Shown here in pieces: positions 44,517-52,145 of a stretch of 64,000 nt of DNA. The notes under the pieces were generated by a model. That model saw nothing but the letters and a program-made list of their open reading frames with translations. It had not been told where the DNA came from and made no database searches. Positions within the stretch are counted from its first letter, which is position 1. Each line of letters begins with the position of its first letter. The stretch is from assembly GCF_007827595.1 (NCBI RefSeq), contig NZ_VISR01000007.1, positions 186,001 to 250,000 of the forward strand, given 5' to 3'. This DNA comes from Streptomyces sp. BK340 (GTDB lineage: Bacteria > Actinomycetota > Actinomycetes > Streptomycetales > Streptomycetaceae). Made by a program: the position numbers and the translations under genes.

Positions 44517-45725
44517 TTACCTGCCGGCAGCGGCAGTGGTGCTGCCCGTGTACAGCAGGCGGTTGGGGGTGTCGCTGCCCGCGTCGCGGATCTTGTCGGG
44601 CGTGGCGCTGCTGGTCAGCGCCGTCTGCACATCCGCGGGCGTGGCGTTCGGGTGGGCGGAGAGCCACAGAGCGGCGGCACCGGTGACGTGGGGAGCCGCC
44701 ATGGAGGTGCCGGAGAGCGAGTGGGTGGCGGTGTCACCGCTGTTCCACGCCGAGACGATGCCGGTGCCGGGCGCGAACAGGTCCGTGCAGCGGCCGAAGT
44801 TGGAGCTGGACCGCCGGGTGTCGTTGGAGTCGGCGTTGTTCACCACGATCGCCGAAGTGATGTCCCCGGGCGAGTTGTTGCAGGCGTCCTTGCCGTCGTT
44901 GCCGGAGGAGACGACCCAGGTGACACCGGAGGCGATGGACTTCTTGATCGCGTCGTCCTCGCTGCCGCTGCGTGAGCCGTTGATGCTCATGTTGACCACG
45001 GCCGGCTTGGCGGCGTGTGGGGTGATCCAGTCGGCGGCGGCGATGATGGACGAGGTGCTCGCGGAGTCGTTGCAGTTCAGGACTCGGACGGCGACGAGCT
45101 TGACGCCCTTGGCGACGCCGTGGTCCTTGCCGCCGACCGTTCCGGCCACATGGGTGCCGTGGCCGAGGCAGTCCTGTCCGTTGCGGCCGTCGCCCACCTC
45201 GTCCGCGCCGATGGAGGCGCGGCCCTGGAACTGCTCGTGGGTGGTGCGCAGACCGCTGTCGACGAGGTAGACGGTGACGTTGCTCGCGGTCGTTGGGTAC
45301 GTGTAGCTCTTGTCGAGGGGGAGGTTGCGCTGGTCGATACGGTCCAGGCCCCAGGACGGCGGGTTGTTCTGCGTGGCGGAGCCGTGCAGCTCCGCGTCCT
45401 GCTCCACGTAGGCCACGCGCGGGTCGTCGGCCGTCGCACGTGCCTGCTCGGGCGTCATCTCGGCGGCGTAGCCGCGCAGCACGGTGTTGTAGGTGTGCCG
45501 GATTCTGGCGCTGTGGGCGCGGGCGAGGCGCAGAACCGTCTCCCGCACCGGAGCGACGGCCGGGTCCTTGAGGACCACGATGTACCTCCCCGTGAGGGCG
45601 TCGGCCGTGGTGCGGATCTCGCCGCCGGACGGCGTCTTCGTGTCAGCCGCGTGGGAGACCTGTGTGGACAGGGCGGCGGTGACCACCAGGGCGGCGAGAG
45701 CGGCTATTCGGGCGGATGGGCGCAC
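44517..45725 (-). CDS. Secreted S8-family (subtilisin-like) serine protease
   Basis: A 402-residue preproprotease. A signal peptide (SARIAALAALVVTAALSTQV) precedes an I9-type inhibitor propeptide (GRYIVVLKD to RVAYVEQD, about 45-110). The catalytic triad is aspartate in YLVDSGL, histidine in GHGTHVAG and serine in SGTSMAAPH. The oxyanion asparagine sits in VSSGNDG. Length is normal for streptomycete proteinase K-like enzymes, with no extra C-terminal domain. The GTG at 45725 has GGAG 5 nt upstream. It lies 58 bp after a 70-codon gene that is coupled to a regulator, so it may belong to that unit. Confidence 0.93.
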   Translation of the reverse strand: MRPSARIAALAALVVTAALSTQVSHAADTKTPSGGEIRTTADALTGRYIVVLKDPAVAPVRETVLRLARAHSARIRHTYNTVLRGYAAEMTPEQARATADDPRVAYVEQDAELHGSATQNNPPSWGLDRIDQRNLPLDKSYTYPTTASNVTVYLVDSGLRTTHEQFQGRASIGADEVGDGRNGQDCLGHGTHVAGTVGGKDHGVAKGVKLVAVRVLNCNDSASTSSIIAAADWITPHAAKPAVVNMSINGSRSGSEDDAIKKSIASGVTWVVSSGNDGKDACNNSPGDITSAIVVNNADSNDTRRSSSNFGRCTDLFAPGTGIVSAWNSGDTATHSLSGTSMAAPHVTGAAALWLSAHPNATPADVQTALTSSATPDKIRDAGSDTPNRLLYTGSTTAAAGR

Positions 45726-45783
45726 GTCGGCTCCAGGGAGAGAGGGGGGATGGGAGGTCCCCCGGGATCCAAGTGCGACTGGT

Positions 45784-45996
45784 TTAGCGCCGGTTGGGCC
45801 CGCGCGGTGACGATGTGTCGCCAGTGGCGAAGAAGGGCGCGAGTGCGAGGAGGTCGTCGACGGCAGCCCCGCTCAACGGCAGCGAAAGCCTGCCGGCCGG
45901 GAAGCGCCGCTGGCGGTAGTGCCCGTACTGCGGATGTTTGCGGCGGGGCGTGATGATGTCCGCCCCGATCAGCGGTCCGTTGCGGATCAGATCCAT
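45784..45996 (-). CDS. Small basic protein coupled to the TrmB/LuxR-type regulator
   Basis: A 70-residue product beginning [20 protein letters not shown]. It is rich in Arg, His and Tyr in the middle (HPQYGHYRQRRFPAGR) and hydrophobic after it (LPLSGAAVDDLLALAPFF). Its ATG overlaps the end of the regulator gene by 10 nt, and no independent ribosome-binding site is seen, which points to translational coupling. It lies directly before the secreted subtilisin gene on the same strand. I do not recognise a family. It could be a signalling or modified-peptide precursor processed by the subtilisin, or a small partner of the regulator; both are inferences. Confidence 0.6.
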   Translation of the reverse strand: MDLIRNGPLIGADIITPRRKHPQYGHYRQRRFPAGRLSLPLSGAAVDDLLALAPFFATGDTSSPRGPNRR

Positions 45997-47036
45997 CCGT
46001 TACGGGTCGCGTGCAAGGCCATCTGGAACCGGGTGAGTGATCCGGCACGGGTGTTGAGCTGCTCCAGATGGCGGGACAGCGTGCGGCGGCTCACGCCCAG
46101 CAGTTCGGCGATGGTGTCATCGTTCACGCCGGTGGCCAGCAGTTCCAGGATGCGGCGATGCGTCGGGCTGAGTGCCGAGGGAACGTGTTCGTTCAGATGC
46201 ATGGGCAGAGCCGTCCGCCATGAGGTCTCGAACAGTCCCGTCAGTGCCGACAGCAGGCTGGAGGGGTGGACTATGAGCAGTGAGTCGTTGACTTCGGCCT
46301 CGACGAAGGACATCGACACGATGGCCAGGCGGTGGTCGAAGATGGTCAGCTTCACGGGGACGGTGGGAAGGACACGGGCGTGTTCCCCGGCGGCTATGCA
46401 GGGCTGGATGTTGATGCTGTAGTAGGCGGAATTCTCCACCGCGGATTTGGAGTAGACGACCCGGTACTCGACACCGTTCTTGAGCTTCTCGACCTCGATC
46501 GGGTTGGCGCTGCCGTGGGTGTGATAAGGCGGCGAGTCGAAGCGCAGGACCTGGCTCTCGGCTGCTTCTTCGATGTTCCAGATGCGTTCGGCGATGGATG
46601 GACCGGTGACGACCTCGACCAGGTTGTCGGTGGCCTGTGGGCTGACGGAGCGCCGGTAGCCACGATAGGCGTTGACTGCGGCCTGGTGTGACCGGCGGAG
46701 TTCGGCCGTGCGGGCATGCGCCAGGAATTCCAGCGCAATGGTCGGTTCGACCGGCACATGTTCAGGGACGTCGGCCCCGGTGACGGTGATCAGACCCAGC
46801 TTGCGAAGTCGGGCCAACTCCCGTTCCAGACCGGAGTCCTGATCCTGATCCTGGCCCTGGTCCTGGGTTTCTTCGTCGGGACTTCCGTTCTTCCGGTCAC
46901 CGCGGCCGTGGCCCAGGCCCCTGGCCAGACTCTCTCGTTCACAGGGACCGAGGGCAAGCAGAGCCATATAGATCTCCGCCTGCCGGCGGGTCAGCCCAAG
47001 ACGGCACAAATGAGTCCGCAGGTCCTCGTCGGCCAT
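45987..47036 (-). CDS. TrmB-like / LuxR-type HTH transcriptional regulator
   Basis: A 349-residue regulator. The N-terminus is a winged-helix of TrmB type ([20 protein letters not shown]). Its wing region is interrupted by a Gln/Asp low-complexity insert ([12 protein letters not shown]). A middle domain (about 100-260) resembles the sugar/PLD-like ligand module of such regulators, with [21 protein letters not shown] LuxR-type helix-turn-helix closes the protein ([39 protein letters not shown]). The ATG at 47036 has GGGAGG about 6 nt upstream; upstream starts give a poor leader. The last codons overlap the start of the 70-residue gene, so the two, and perhaps the subtilisin, are the likely regulated unit. 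Confidence 0.83.
   Translation of the reverse strand: MADEDLRTHLCRLGLTRRQAEIYMALLALGPCERESLARGLGHGRGDRKNGSPDEETQDQGQDQDQDSGLERELARLRKLGLITVTGADVPEHVPVEPTIALEFLAHARTAELRRSHQAAVNAYRGYRRSVSPQATDNLVEVVTGPSIAERIWNIEEAAESQVLRFDSPPYHTHGSANPIEVEKLKNGVEYRVVYSKSAVENSAYYSINIQPCIAAGEHARVLPTVPVKLTIFDHRLAIVSMSFVEAEVNDSLLIVHPSSLLSALTGLFETSWRTALPMHLNEHVPSALSPTHRRILELLATGVNDDTIAELLGVSRRTLSRHLEQLNTRAGSLTRFQMALHATRNGWI
46836..46867. repeat. Hexanucleotide-type repeat inside a regulator gene
   Basis: CCTGAT/CCTGGx units repeat about five times within the TrmB/LuxR regulator gene and encode the Gln-Asp insert of its winged helix. Copy-number change would stay in frame. Confidence 0.5.
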
Positions 47037-47311
47037 CGGAGCACCTCCCAGTGAGAACGGGGGACCATTCATCTGCTCGGAAGGAACGCGTTCGTACTCC
47101 CGTTCCTCCACGGCGAGTTGGTGCGCGGCATCGTGGCACGCCCGGTCCGTCGGGCGCCATGCAACCGGTGAGTATGTGCTCGGTGCCATAGCGCGAGGGG
47201 GAGGAGAACGCCCGTATGCGTCAGTGGCCGTCGTGTGCCACGCACGGAGTTTTCCGGGAGTGCACATTTCCGGGAAGTGCCCTGCCGCCGCGCTCTCCTT
47301 CATCCAGCAGC

Positions 47312-47622
47312 ATGGAGATTGCCGCAGCGATCGGCATCGAGCTGCACGGCTCACCGGCCGCCACCGGCATCGGTCATGGCACCGACAAAGCCGTCCTGCA
47401 CTACTGCCACCGGTTCATCCCGGGCGCCGACGACGACAGCACCGTCCGCTTCCTGCTCACCGCTGCCGCCATGGCCGCCGTGGGGCTGACCGAACTCATG
47501 GGCGGGACCCCGCCCAGGTCGAAGCCGCCGCGGAAGGTGCCCTCGAACATCATCTCGGCATGACCTGCGATCCCGTCTCCGGACTCGTCCAGATCCCCTG
47601 CATCGAACGCAACGACACCTGA
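47312..47622 (+). pseudogene. sdaA: Decayed L-serine dehydratase (sdaA-like) gene
   Basis: Pieces of L-serine ammonia-lyase are visible in the right order but with gaps and a frameshift. First comes [20 protein letters not shown] (compare LYGSLALTGKGHATDKAVL), then [14 protein letters not shown] (compare MAAGGLAEVLGGTP). In another frame follows [20 protein letters not shown], then [11 protein letters not shown], which match the cysteine-containing iron-sulfur region. Most of the 460-residue enzyme is deleted, so the product cannot be active. It sits directly upstream of the sigma-factor gene and shows that this junction has been rearranged. Confidence 0.72.
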
Positions 47623-47668
47623 TTCCGCTGAGCGGCCTCGTCATTCAGGCCGTGCATGCACGGTCACA

Positions 47669-47693
47669 GGAGTGCCGGTCGGCGCACGGGGTA
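47669..47693 (+). promoter_or_regulatory. Candidate SigB-type promoter of the sigma-factor gene
   Basis: GAGT (47669-47672), 15 nt, then GGGTAT (47688-47693) fits the GNNT-N14-16-GGGTA(C/T) consensus known for Streptomyces SigB. It lies about 64 nt before the start codon, so the sigma factor may activate its own gene. Confidence 0.5.
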
Positions 47694-47756
47694 TGCGGGT
47701 GCTTGCTGGAGCATGGACCGGCTGAGACAAGGCTGATCGATTGGGAGGGGCACATC

Positions 47757-48596
47757 ATGGCGACGACGACCGTGCAGACTGCCGAGCAGGTGGGCGTGCC
47801 GGAGATCGCCGATCCTTCACAAGTCGCGCCCAAGGATGCGCGGGAGTTGTCGAGGCTGTTCTTCGAGCAGCTCGCGACGCTGGAGGAGGGCACGCCCGAG
47901 CACCAGTACGCGCGCAACACGCTGATCGAGATGAACATGTCACTGGTCCGCTTCGCCGCCGGCCGGTTCCGCAGCCGGGGTCCGGAGCAGATGGAGGACA
48001 TCGTCCAGGTAGGCATGATCGGCCTGATCAAGGCCATCGACCGGTTCGAGCTGACCAGGGAGGTGGAGTTCACCACCTTCGCCATTCCCTACATCATCGG
48101 TGAGATCAAGCGGTTCTTCCGCGACACCTCCTGGGCCGTGCACGTGCCGCGCCGGCTGCAGGAGGCACGCGTCCAACTCGCCCGTGCCAACGAGGAACTG
48201 CGCAGCCGGCTGGGCCGGGAACCGACGACCGAAGAGCTTTCCGAGCTGATGAGCCTTCCGGAGGACGAGGTCGTCGAGGCCCAGCTCGCCTCGAACGGCT
48301 ACAAGTCGGCCTCCCTGGACGCGGCCCTGGGCGGCAGCGAGGAGGGCGAGTCCGCGCTGGCGGACTTCATCGGTGACGAGGACGCCGCCTTCGGCCTGGT
48401 CGAGGACTTCCACGCCCTCGCCCCGATGATCGCCGAACTCGACGAACGTGACCGCAAGATCATCCACTGGCGCTTCGTCGAGGAGCTCACCCAGGCCCAG
48501 ATCGGCGAACGTCTCGGCATCTCCCAGATGCACGTCTCCCGGCTGACCTCCCGCCTCCTGTCACGTCTGCGCGCAGGCATGCTCAGCACCACCTGA
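47757..48596 (+). CDS. RNA polymerase sigma factor, SigB/SigF/SigG family
   Basis: A 279-residue group 3 sigma factor that directs RNA polymerase to stress or development promoters. Region 2 is MEDIVQVGMIGLIKAIDRFE with FTTFAIPYIIGEIKRFFRD. Region 3 starts WAVHVPRRLQEARVQLARAN. Region 4 holds LTQAQIGERLGISQMHVSRL. Region 1.1 is absent, as usual in this family. The ATG at 47757 has GGGAGG in front. No anti-sigma kinase gene of RsbW type sits beside it; the RsbRST operon 2 kb downstream is the likely upstream control. A hairpin follows the gene. Confidence 0.93.
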   Translation: MATTTVQTAEQVGVPEIADPSQVAPKDARELSRLFFEQLATLEEGTPEHQYARNTLIEMNMSLVRFAAGRFRSRGPEQMEDIVQVGMIGLIKAIDRFELTREVEFTTFAIPYIIGEIKRFFRDTSWAVHVPRRLQEARVQLARANEELRSRLGREPTTEELSELMSLPEDEVVEAQLASNGYKSASLDAALGGSEEGESALADFIGDEDAAFGLVEDFHALAPMIAELDERDRKIIHWRFVEELTQAQIGERLGISQMHVSRLTSRLLSRLRAGMLSTT

Positions 48597-48672
48597 CGGC
48601 CGGCGGCCCGGCAGCCGGACAGCGGCCCGGTGTCCTCGCGGAGCAGAGGAAATACCGGATGTGAGCGCATTT

Positions 48673-48705
48673 CGCGGGGCCCTGCCGGTCGAGCGGGGCC
48701 CCGCG
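48673..48705 (+). terminator. Hairpin terminator after the sigma gene
   Basis: A 10 bp perfect GC stem (48673-48682 with 48696-48705) with a 13 nt loop lies 76 bp after the sigma-factor stop. The remaining gap to 48916 holds the promoter/operator at 48764-48800. Confidence 0.7.
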
Positions 48706-48763
48706 GGCGCGTGGAGAACTGCCCCCGCCTCGACGTCGACACGTCACCGCTCACCTGCAACTG

Positions 48764-48800
48764 TTGCCGTTTGACAATTATGACCGTGAGGCAACAAAGT
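48764..48800 (+). promoter_or_regulatory. Promoter with overlapping MarR-like operator
   Basis: A plus-strand TTGACA (48771-48776), 18 nt, CAAAGT (48795-48800) promoter is overlapped by the inverted repeat TTGCC-GTTT-GACAA (48764-48777). A second GTTGCC...GGCAAC symmetry brackets the site. A GGAAGGA and ATG (48834) follow, but no convincing gene starts there. This is the main content of the 320 bp gap 48597-48916. Confidence 0.45.
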
Positions 48801-48916
48801 AGCGGCGTCGTGCTGCACGGGGAAGGATCTGCGATGTTCCGGTGGGCGGAGACGGCTCCGTGTGCCGGTCGTCCGCGCCCCGCGCTGTCGGGGCGATCAG
48901 GGGTTCGAGCCTGGGC

Positions 48917-49402
48917 TCAGGCCGTCCGGTCCCCGGTGTGCCGGGCATTGTCGTGTATCTGCGTCGCAGCCGCGTCGCAGAACGCCTCGAGCCCCGCGAG
49001 GAACTGGGTCCGCTTGGCGGCGGGCATCAGCTCCAGCACGGCCTGCAACTCCTGCTCCCGGCGCGCCCGCAGGTCGTCGAGGAAGACGCGACCGCGGTCG
49101 CTGATGTGCAGCCGTACCTCGCGCCGGTCGGTGGGGCTGACCTCGCGTTCGACGAAGCCGGCGGCCACCAGCCGGTCGCAGAGCCTGCTGGTGGACGGGG
49201 GCGTGGAGGCGAGGGCGTCGGCGAGGGAGCGCAGGTTGATGCCGTCCTGGTGCTCGAGCATGAGCAGGACACGCATCTGGGACGGAGAGGCCGGCGCGGT
49301 CGAGGCCCGGCCCCACAGGACTTCCAGCAACTCCACCGCCGTCAAGGTCACACGCGCGACCTCGACGGGCTCGGGGCGGGGGCGGAAGACAGTCACCGTC
49401 AC
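48917..49402 (-). CDS. MarR-family transcriptional regulator
   Basis: A 161-residue winged-helix repressor. The core reads SPSQMRVLLMLEHQDGINLR, then LASTPPSTSRLCDRLVAAGF (recognition helix) and the wing ERE..DRREVRLHISDRGRV. MarR dimers usually release DNA on binding phenolic or other small ligands. The start is taken as GTG 49402 (GAGAG just upstream); an in-frame start at 49456 would add 18 residues. It is divergent from the PP2C gene, and an inverted repeat (49412-49445) sits in the shared region, so it probably controls itself and the phosphatase (inference). Confidence 0.85.
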   Translation of the reverse strand: MTVTVFRPRPEPVEVARVTLTAVELLEVLWGRASTAPASPSQMRVLLMLEHQDGINLRSLADALASTPPSTSRLCDRLVAAGFVEREVSPTDRREVRLHISDRGRVFLDDLRARREQELQAVLELMPAAKRTQFLAGLEAFCDAAATQIHDNARHTGDRTA

Positions 49403-49411
49403 ACTCTCGCA

Positions 49412-49445
49412 GGCACCTGGGACGGTCGCCAGCGTACTAGGTGCC
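49412..49445. promoter_or_regulatory. Inverted repeat in the marR/PP2C divergent region
   Basis: GGCACCT (49412-49418) and AGGTGCC (49439-49445) form perfect 7 bp arms 20 nt apart, just upstream of the MarR start. Candidate operator. Confidence 0.4.
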
Positions 49446-49548
49446 GGGAGCGGCAAGAGATGGGGCGGACGGCCGGCGCGGCTCGGGTGGCCTCGTCGCC
49501 TGAGTGAGGTTCGTGTGTGTCCGTCGAAGGATTGGTGTATTTACCATC

Positions 49549-50709
49549 GTGAACAGATTTGTGACCGCTGAGCGCGCTCTGCGCACGGCGGCCCCCCACG
49601 AGTTGCTCGACGCCTTGCGTCGTGTGCTCGTCCAGGAGTACGCGGCGCAGTCCGTGGAGCTGTACCTGGCGGACTACGGCCTCACCGTCCTGCAGCCGGT
49701 GTCGGTGCTGCCCCTCACCGCGGAGCCGGTGTCGGTGCACAACAGCCCCGCCGGCCGCGCGTTCGGTGCCCAGGAGCCGTTCGTGGAGGATGTCCACGGC
49801 GGCGCGGTGCGCGTCCACCTGCCGGTCACGGTGCGCGGGGACCGCCTGGGCGTGCTGACCGTCACCCTGCCGGACGACGAGGAGGCGCAGGGCCCGGTGG
49901 GCGAGCTCGCGGACATCGCCGAGGTGCTCGGGCACGAGGTGGTCGTGGCCGAGCGCGACACCGATCTGTACCTGCAGGCGAGGCGCAAGGACCGGCTGAC
50001 CCTGGCCGCCGAGATGCAGTGGCAGCTGCTGCCCGGCCGCTCCTGCTCCCGGCCCGAGTACGAACTCGGCGCTCAGCTGGAGCCGGCGTACGCGATCTAC
50101 GGTGACAACTTCGACTGGTCCGCCACCGCGGACCGCCTCACGCTCTACGTCACCAACGGAATGGGGGAGGGCATCGAAGCCTCCCTGCTGACCAACCTCG
50201 CCATCAACGCCCTGCGCAACGCCCGGCGGGCCGGCATCGCCATCGACGACCAGGCCGCCCTCGCCGATCAGGCGGTGTACGCCCACTACCAGGGGCGCTG
50301 CTACCTCTCGGTGCTGATGCTCGACTTCGACCTCGCGACGGGCAGGGCGAAGCTCGTGGACGCCGGATCCCCGCAGCTGCTGCGGCTGCGCGACGGCGTG
50401 GTCGAACGCGTCACCTTCGAGGCGCAGCTCCCGCTGGGCATGTTCGAAGAGACCGACTACGTGGCCCAGGACTTCCAGGTCGAGCCCGGCGATCGGCTCG
50501 TCTTCGTCAGCGACGGCGTGTATGCGGTCGCCTCGCCCGCCGGGGAGGCGTACGGGGATGTGGCCCTGGCCCGGGCGATCATGTCCACTCGTCTCCTGCC
50601 GGCCGCGGAGGTGCCGCGTGCGGTTCTGCGTGAGCTGACCGGTCACCGGGGGCAGTCCGTTCCGAAGGACGACGCCCTCGTGGTGTGTCTGGACTGGCAC
50701 GGACGTTGA
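49549..50709 (+). CDS. PP2C/SpoIIE-type protein phosphatase with altered metal-site motif
   Basis: A 386-residue protein. Residues about 1-140 form a GAF-like sensor region (VRVHLPVTVRGDRLGVLTVT). The SpoIIE-type phosphatase domain follows: AIYGDNFDWSATADRLTLYV, then TNGMGEGIEASLL, LVFVSDGVYAV and PKDDALVVCLDW. In most relatives the second motif is DGxGHG; here the first aspartate is Asn and the His is Glu, so one metal ligand is changed. The FDW aspartate and the last two aspartates remain. It may dephosphorylate an anti-sigma antagonist, or have become a sensor. GTG 49549 is the likely start, but no good ribosome-binding site is seen. Confidence 0.8.
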   Translation: MNRFVTAERALRTAAPHELLDALRRVLVQEYAAQSVELYLADYGLTVLQPVSVLPLTAEPVSVHNSPAGRAFGAQEPFVEDVHGGAVRVHLPVTVRGDRLGVLTVTLPDDEEAQGPVGELADIAEVLGHEVVVAERDTDLYLQARRKDRLTLAAEMQWQLLPGRSCSRPEYELGAQLEPAYAIYGDNFDWSATADRLTLYVTNGMGEGIEASLLTNLAINALRNARRAGIAIDDQAALADQAVYAHYQGRCYLSVLMLDFDLATGRAKLVDAGSPQLLRLRDGVVERVTFEAQLPLGMFEETDYVAQDFQVEPGDRLVFVSDGVYAVASPAGEAYGDVALARAIMSTRLLPAAEVPRAVLRELTGHRGQSVPKDDALVVCLDWHGR

Positions 50710-50767
50710 GTCGCCGGCAGTCGGCCCTGGATGTGTCGATGCTGTGTCGTTTCCGCGGCACGTGCGG

Positions 50768-50795
50768 AATTATTACTTGTCATGTGGCAATAATT
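50768..50795. promoter_or_regulatory. AT-rich MarR-like operator before the rsb operon
   Basis: AATTATT (50768-50774) and AATAATT (50789-50795) are inverted arms. Inside lies TTGTC-ATGT-GGCAA (50777-50790), the reverse complement form of the TTGCC-N4-GACAA site at 48764. It is 50 nt upstream of rsbR, in an otherwise GC-rich stretch. Confidence 0.5.
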
Positions 50796-50844
50796 GGCGT
50801 GGTTGTGCCGGTCGTGGTGCAGCGGTCTGTTCTCGAGGGAGACG

Positions 50845-51738
50845 ATGCAGGTGTCGGAGCGGGCGGCGGCCGAGTCGGCTACGCGGGAGCTGGGGGCTTT
50901 CCTGGAGCGCCGTCGCGAACAGATCGCCCAGCGATGGGCGGACACGCCTCTCTTCCGTACGGTCTTCACCGTTTCCCGGGACGAGGCCGTCGACGCGTGC
51001 AAGACCGTGGTGGACGCCCTGTCCGAGGTGGCGTCCAGCGGGCGGCTGGAGGACGTCGCGGCCCCCGGGTTCGACTCGGCGCGTGAGCAGCTGGGGCGTA
51101 TGGCGGCCTCCCGGTCCCGAGCGGGGTTCAGCCCGGCCCAGATCGCGGAGGAGGCCGCCGGCCTGCGAGTGGCGGCCGCCGAATTGCTGCGCGGCGAGAG
51201 CTCCGGACCGCCCGCCCCTGAGGCACAGGACCTTCTGCTGGCTCTGACCGTGCTGATGGGAACCCTGCGCCTGGTGATCATGGAGACGACGGTCAGCGCC
51301 GGCGAGGAACTGATGGCGCGGCAGCGGCAACAGCTGATCGAAGTGGCCACTCCCGTGATCAATCTGTGGGAGGGCGTCGTCGCGGTGCCCCTGATCGGTA
51401 CTTTGGACAGTGCCCGCAGTCAGGTGGTCATGGAGTCGCTGCTCGAGGCCATCGTGGAGCAGCGGGCTCGCTACGCGATCCTCGACATCACCGGCGTCCC
51501 CACGGTCGACTCGCTCGTCGCGCAGCACCTGATGAACACGGTCGCCGCGGCTCGGCTGATGGGCGCCGAATGCATCGTCTCCGGCATCCGCCCCGCCATC
51601 GCGCAGACCATCGTGTACCTGGGCATCGACCTGAGTTCGATAGTCACGCGCAGCTCGCTGTCCGACGCCCTGGCCTACGCGCTCGACCGGCAGGGCGTGG
51701 AGATCTCGCGCCGTACGGCCGGTGTGAACCCGCGATGA
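50845..51738 (+). CDS. rsbR: RsbR-like stressosome co-antagonist (RsbRD N-terminus + STAS)
   Basis: A 297-residue protein. The N-terminal four-helix domain (about 1-150; FLERRREQIAQRWADTPLFR) is of the RsbRD type rather than globin-like. The C-terminal STAS domain (about 170-290) has YAILDITGVPTVDSLVAQHL, which carries the threonine/serine expected to be phosphorylated by RsbT. With RsbS it should build the stressosome core that holds RsbT. The ATG at 50845 has GAGGGAG about 3-5 nt upstream. It is the first gene of a five-gene operon and overlaps rsbS by 4 nt. Confidence 0.9.
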   Translation: MQVSERAAAESATRELGAFLERRREQIAQRWADTPLFRTVFTVSRDEAVDACKTVVDALSEVASSGRLEDVAAPGFDSAREQLGRMAASRSRAGFSPAQIAEEAAGLRVAAAELLRGESSGPPAPEAQDLLLALTVLMGTLRLVIMETTVSAGEELMARQRQQLIEVATPVINLWEGVVAVPLIGTLDSARSQVVMESLLEAIVEQRARYAILDITGVPTVDSLVAQHLMNTVAAARLMGAECIVSGIRPAIAQTIVYLGIDLSSIVTRSSLSDALAYALDRQGVEISRRTAGVNPR

Positions 51739-52145
51739 CCATCCCCCGCCCGGGCTACTCGGCCGCGGTGCCGATCCTGGCGATGGAGGGCATCCTGCTG
51801 GTCAGCCTCCAGGGTGAGCTGCACGACGGCATGGCCGAACAGCTCCAGCAGGACATCACCCATCGCATCGCCCACAGTTCGGCGACCGGCGTGGTCATCG
51901 ACGTATCGGGCGTCGAGATCGTCGACTCGTTCCTGGGCCGGGTGCTCGCCGAGATCGCGGTCAGCGCCCGTCTGCTGGCCGCGAGTACCGTCCTCTGCGG
52001 GATGCGGCCGGCCGTGGCGATCACCATGGTCGAGCTGGGCCTGACCCTGCCCGGCCTGGTGACCGCGCTCGATGTCGAACGTGCTCTCGAACTGCTCCGC
52101 CAAGGTCCCTCCGACGCCTCGGGCACCCGTGAGGGGTGTACGTGA
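51735..52145 (+). CDS. rsbS: RsbS-like STAS-domain anti-sigma antagonist
   Basis: A 136-residue single STAS domain, the RsbS subunit of the stressosome. The conserved loop GVVIDVSGVEIVDSFLGRVL contains the serine expected to be phosphorylated by RsbT (about S60 and its neighbours). It begins MTIPRPGYSAAVPILAMEGI. The ATG overlaps the rsbR stop as ATGA, and the stop overlaps the rsbT start as GTGA, so translation of the core subunits is coupled and probably stoichiometric. Confidence 0.9.
   Translation: MTIPRPGYSAAVPILAMEGILLVSLQGELHDGMAEQLQQDITHRIAHSSATGVVIDVSGVEIVDSFLGRVLAEIAVSARLLAASTVLCGMRPAVAITMVELGLTLPGLVTALDVERALELLRQGPSDASGTREGCT

Noticed and set aside
48834-49571. Plus-strand reading frame opening after a good ribosome-binding site
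   Set aside because: Its sequence is the antisense of the MarR gene with no protein-like features; only the promoter signal is kept as a finding.
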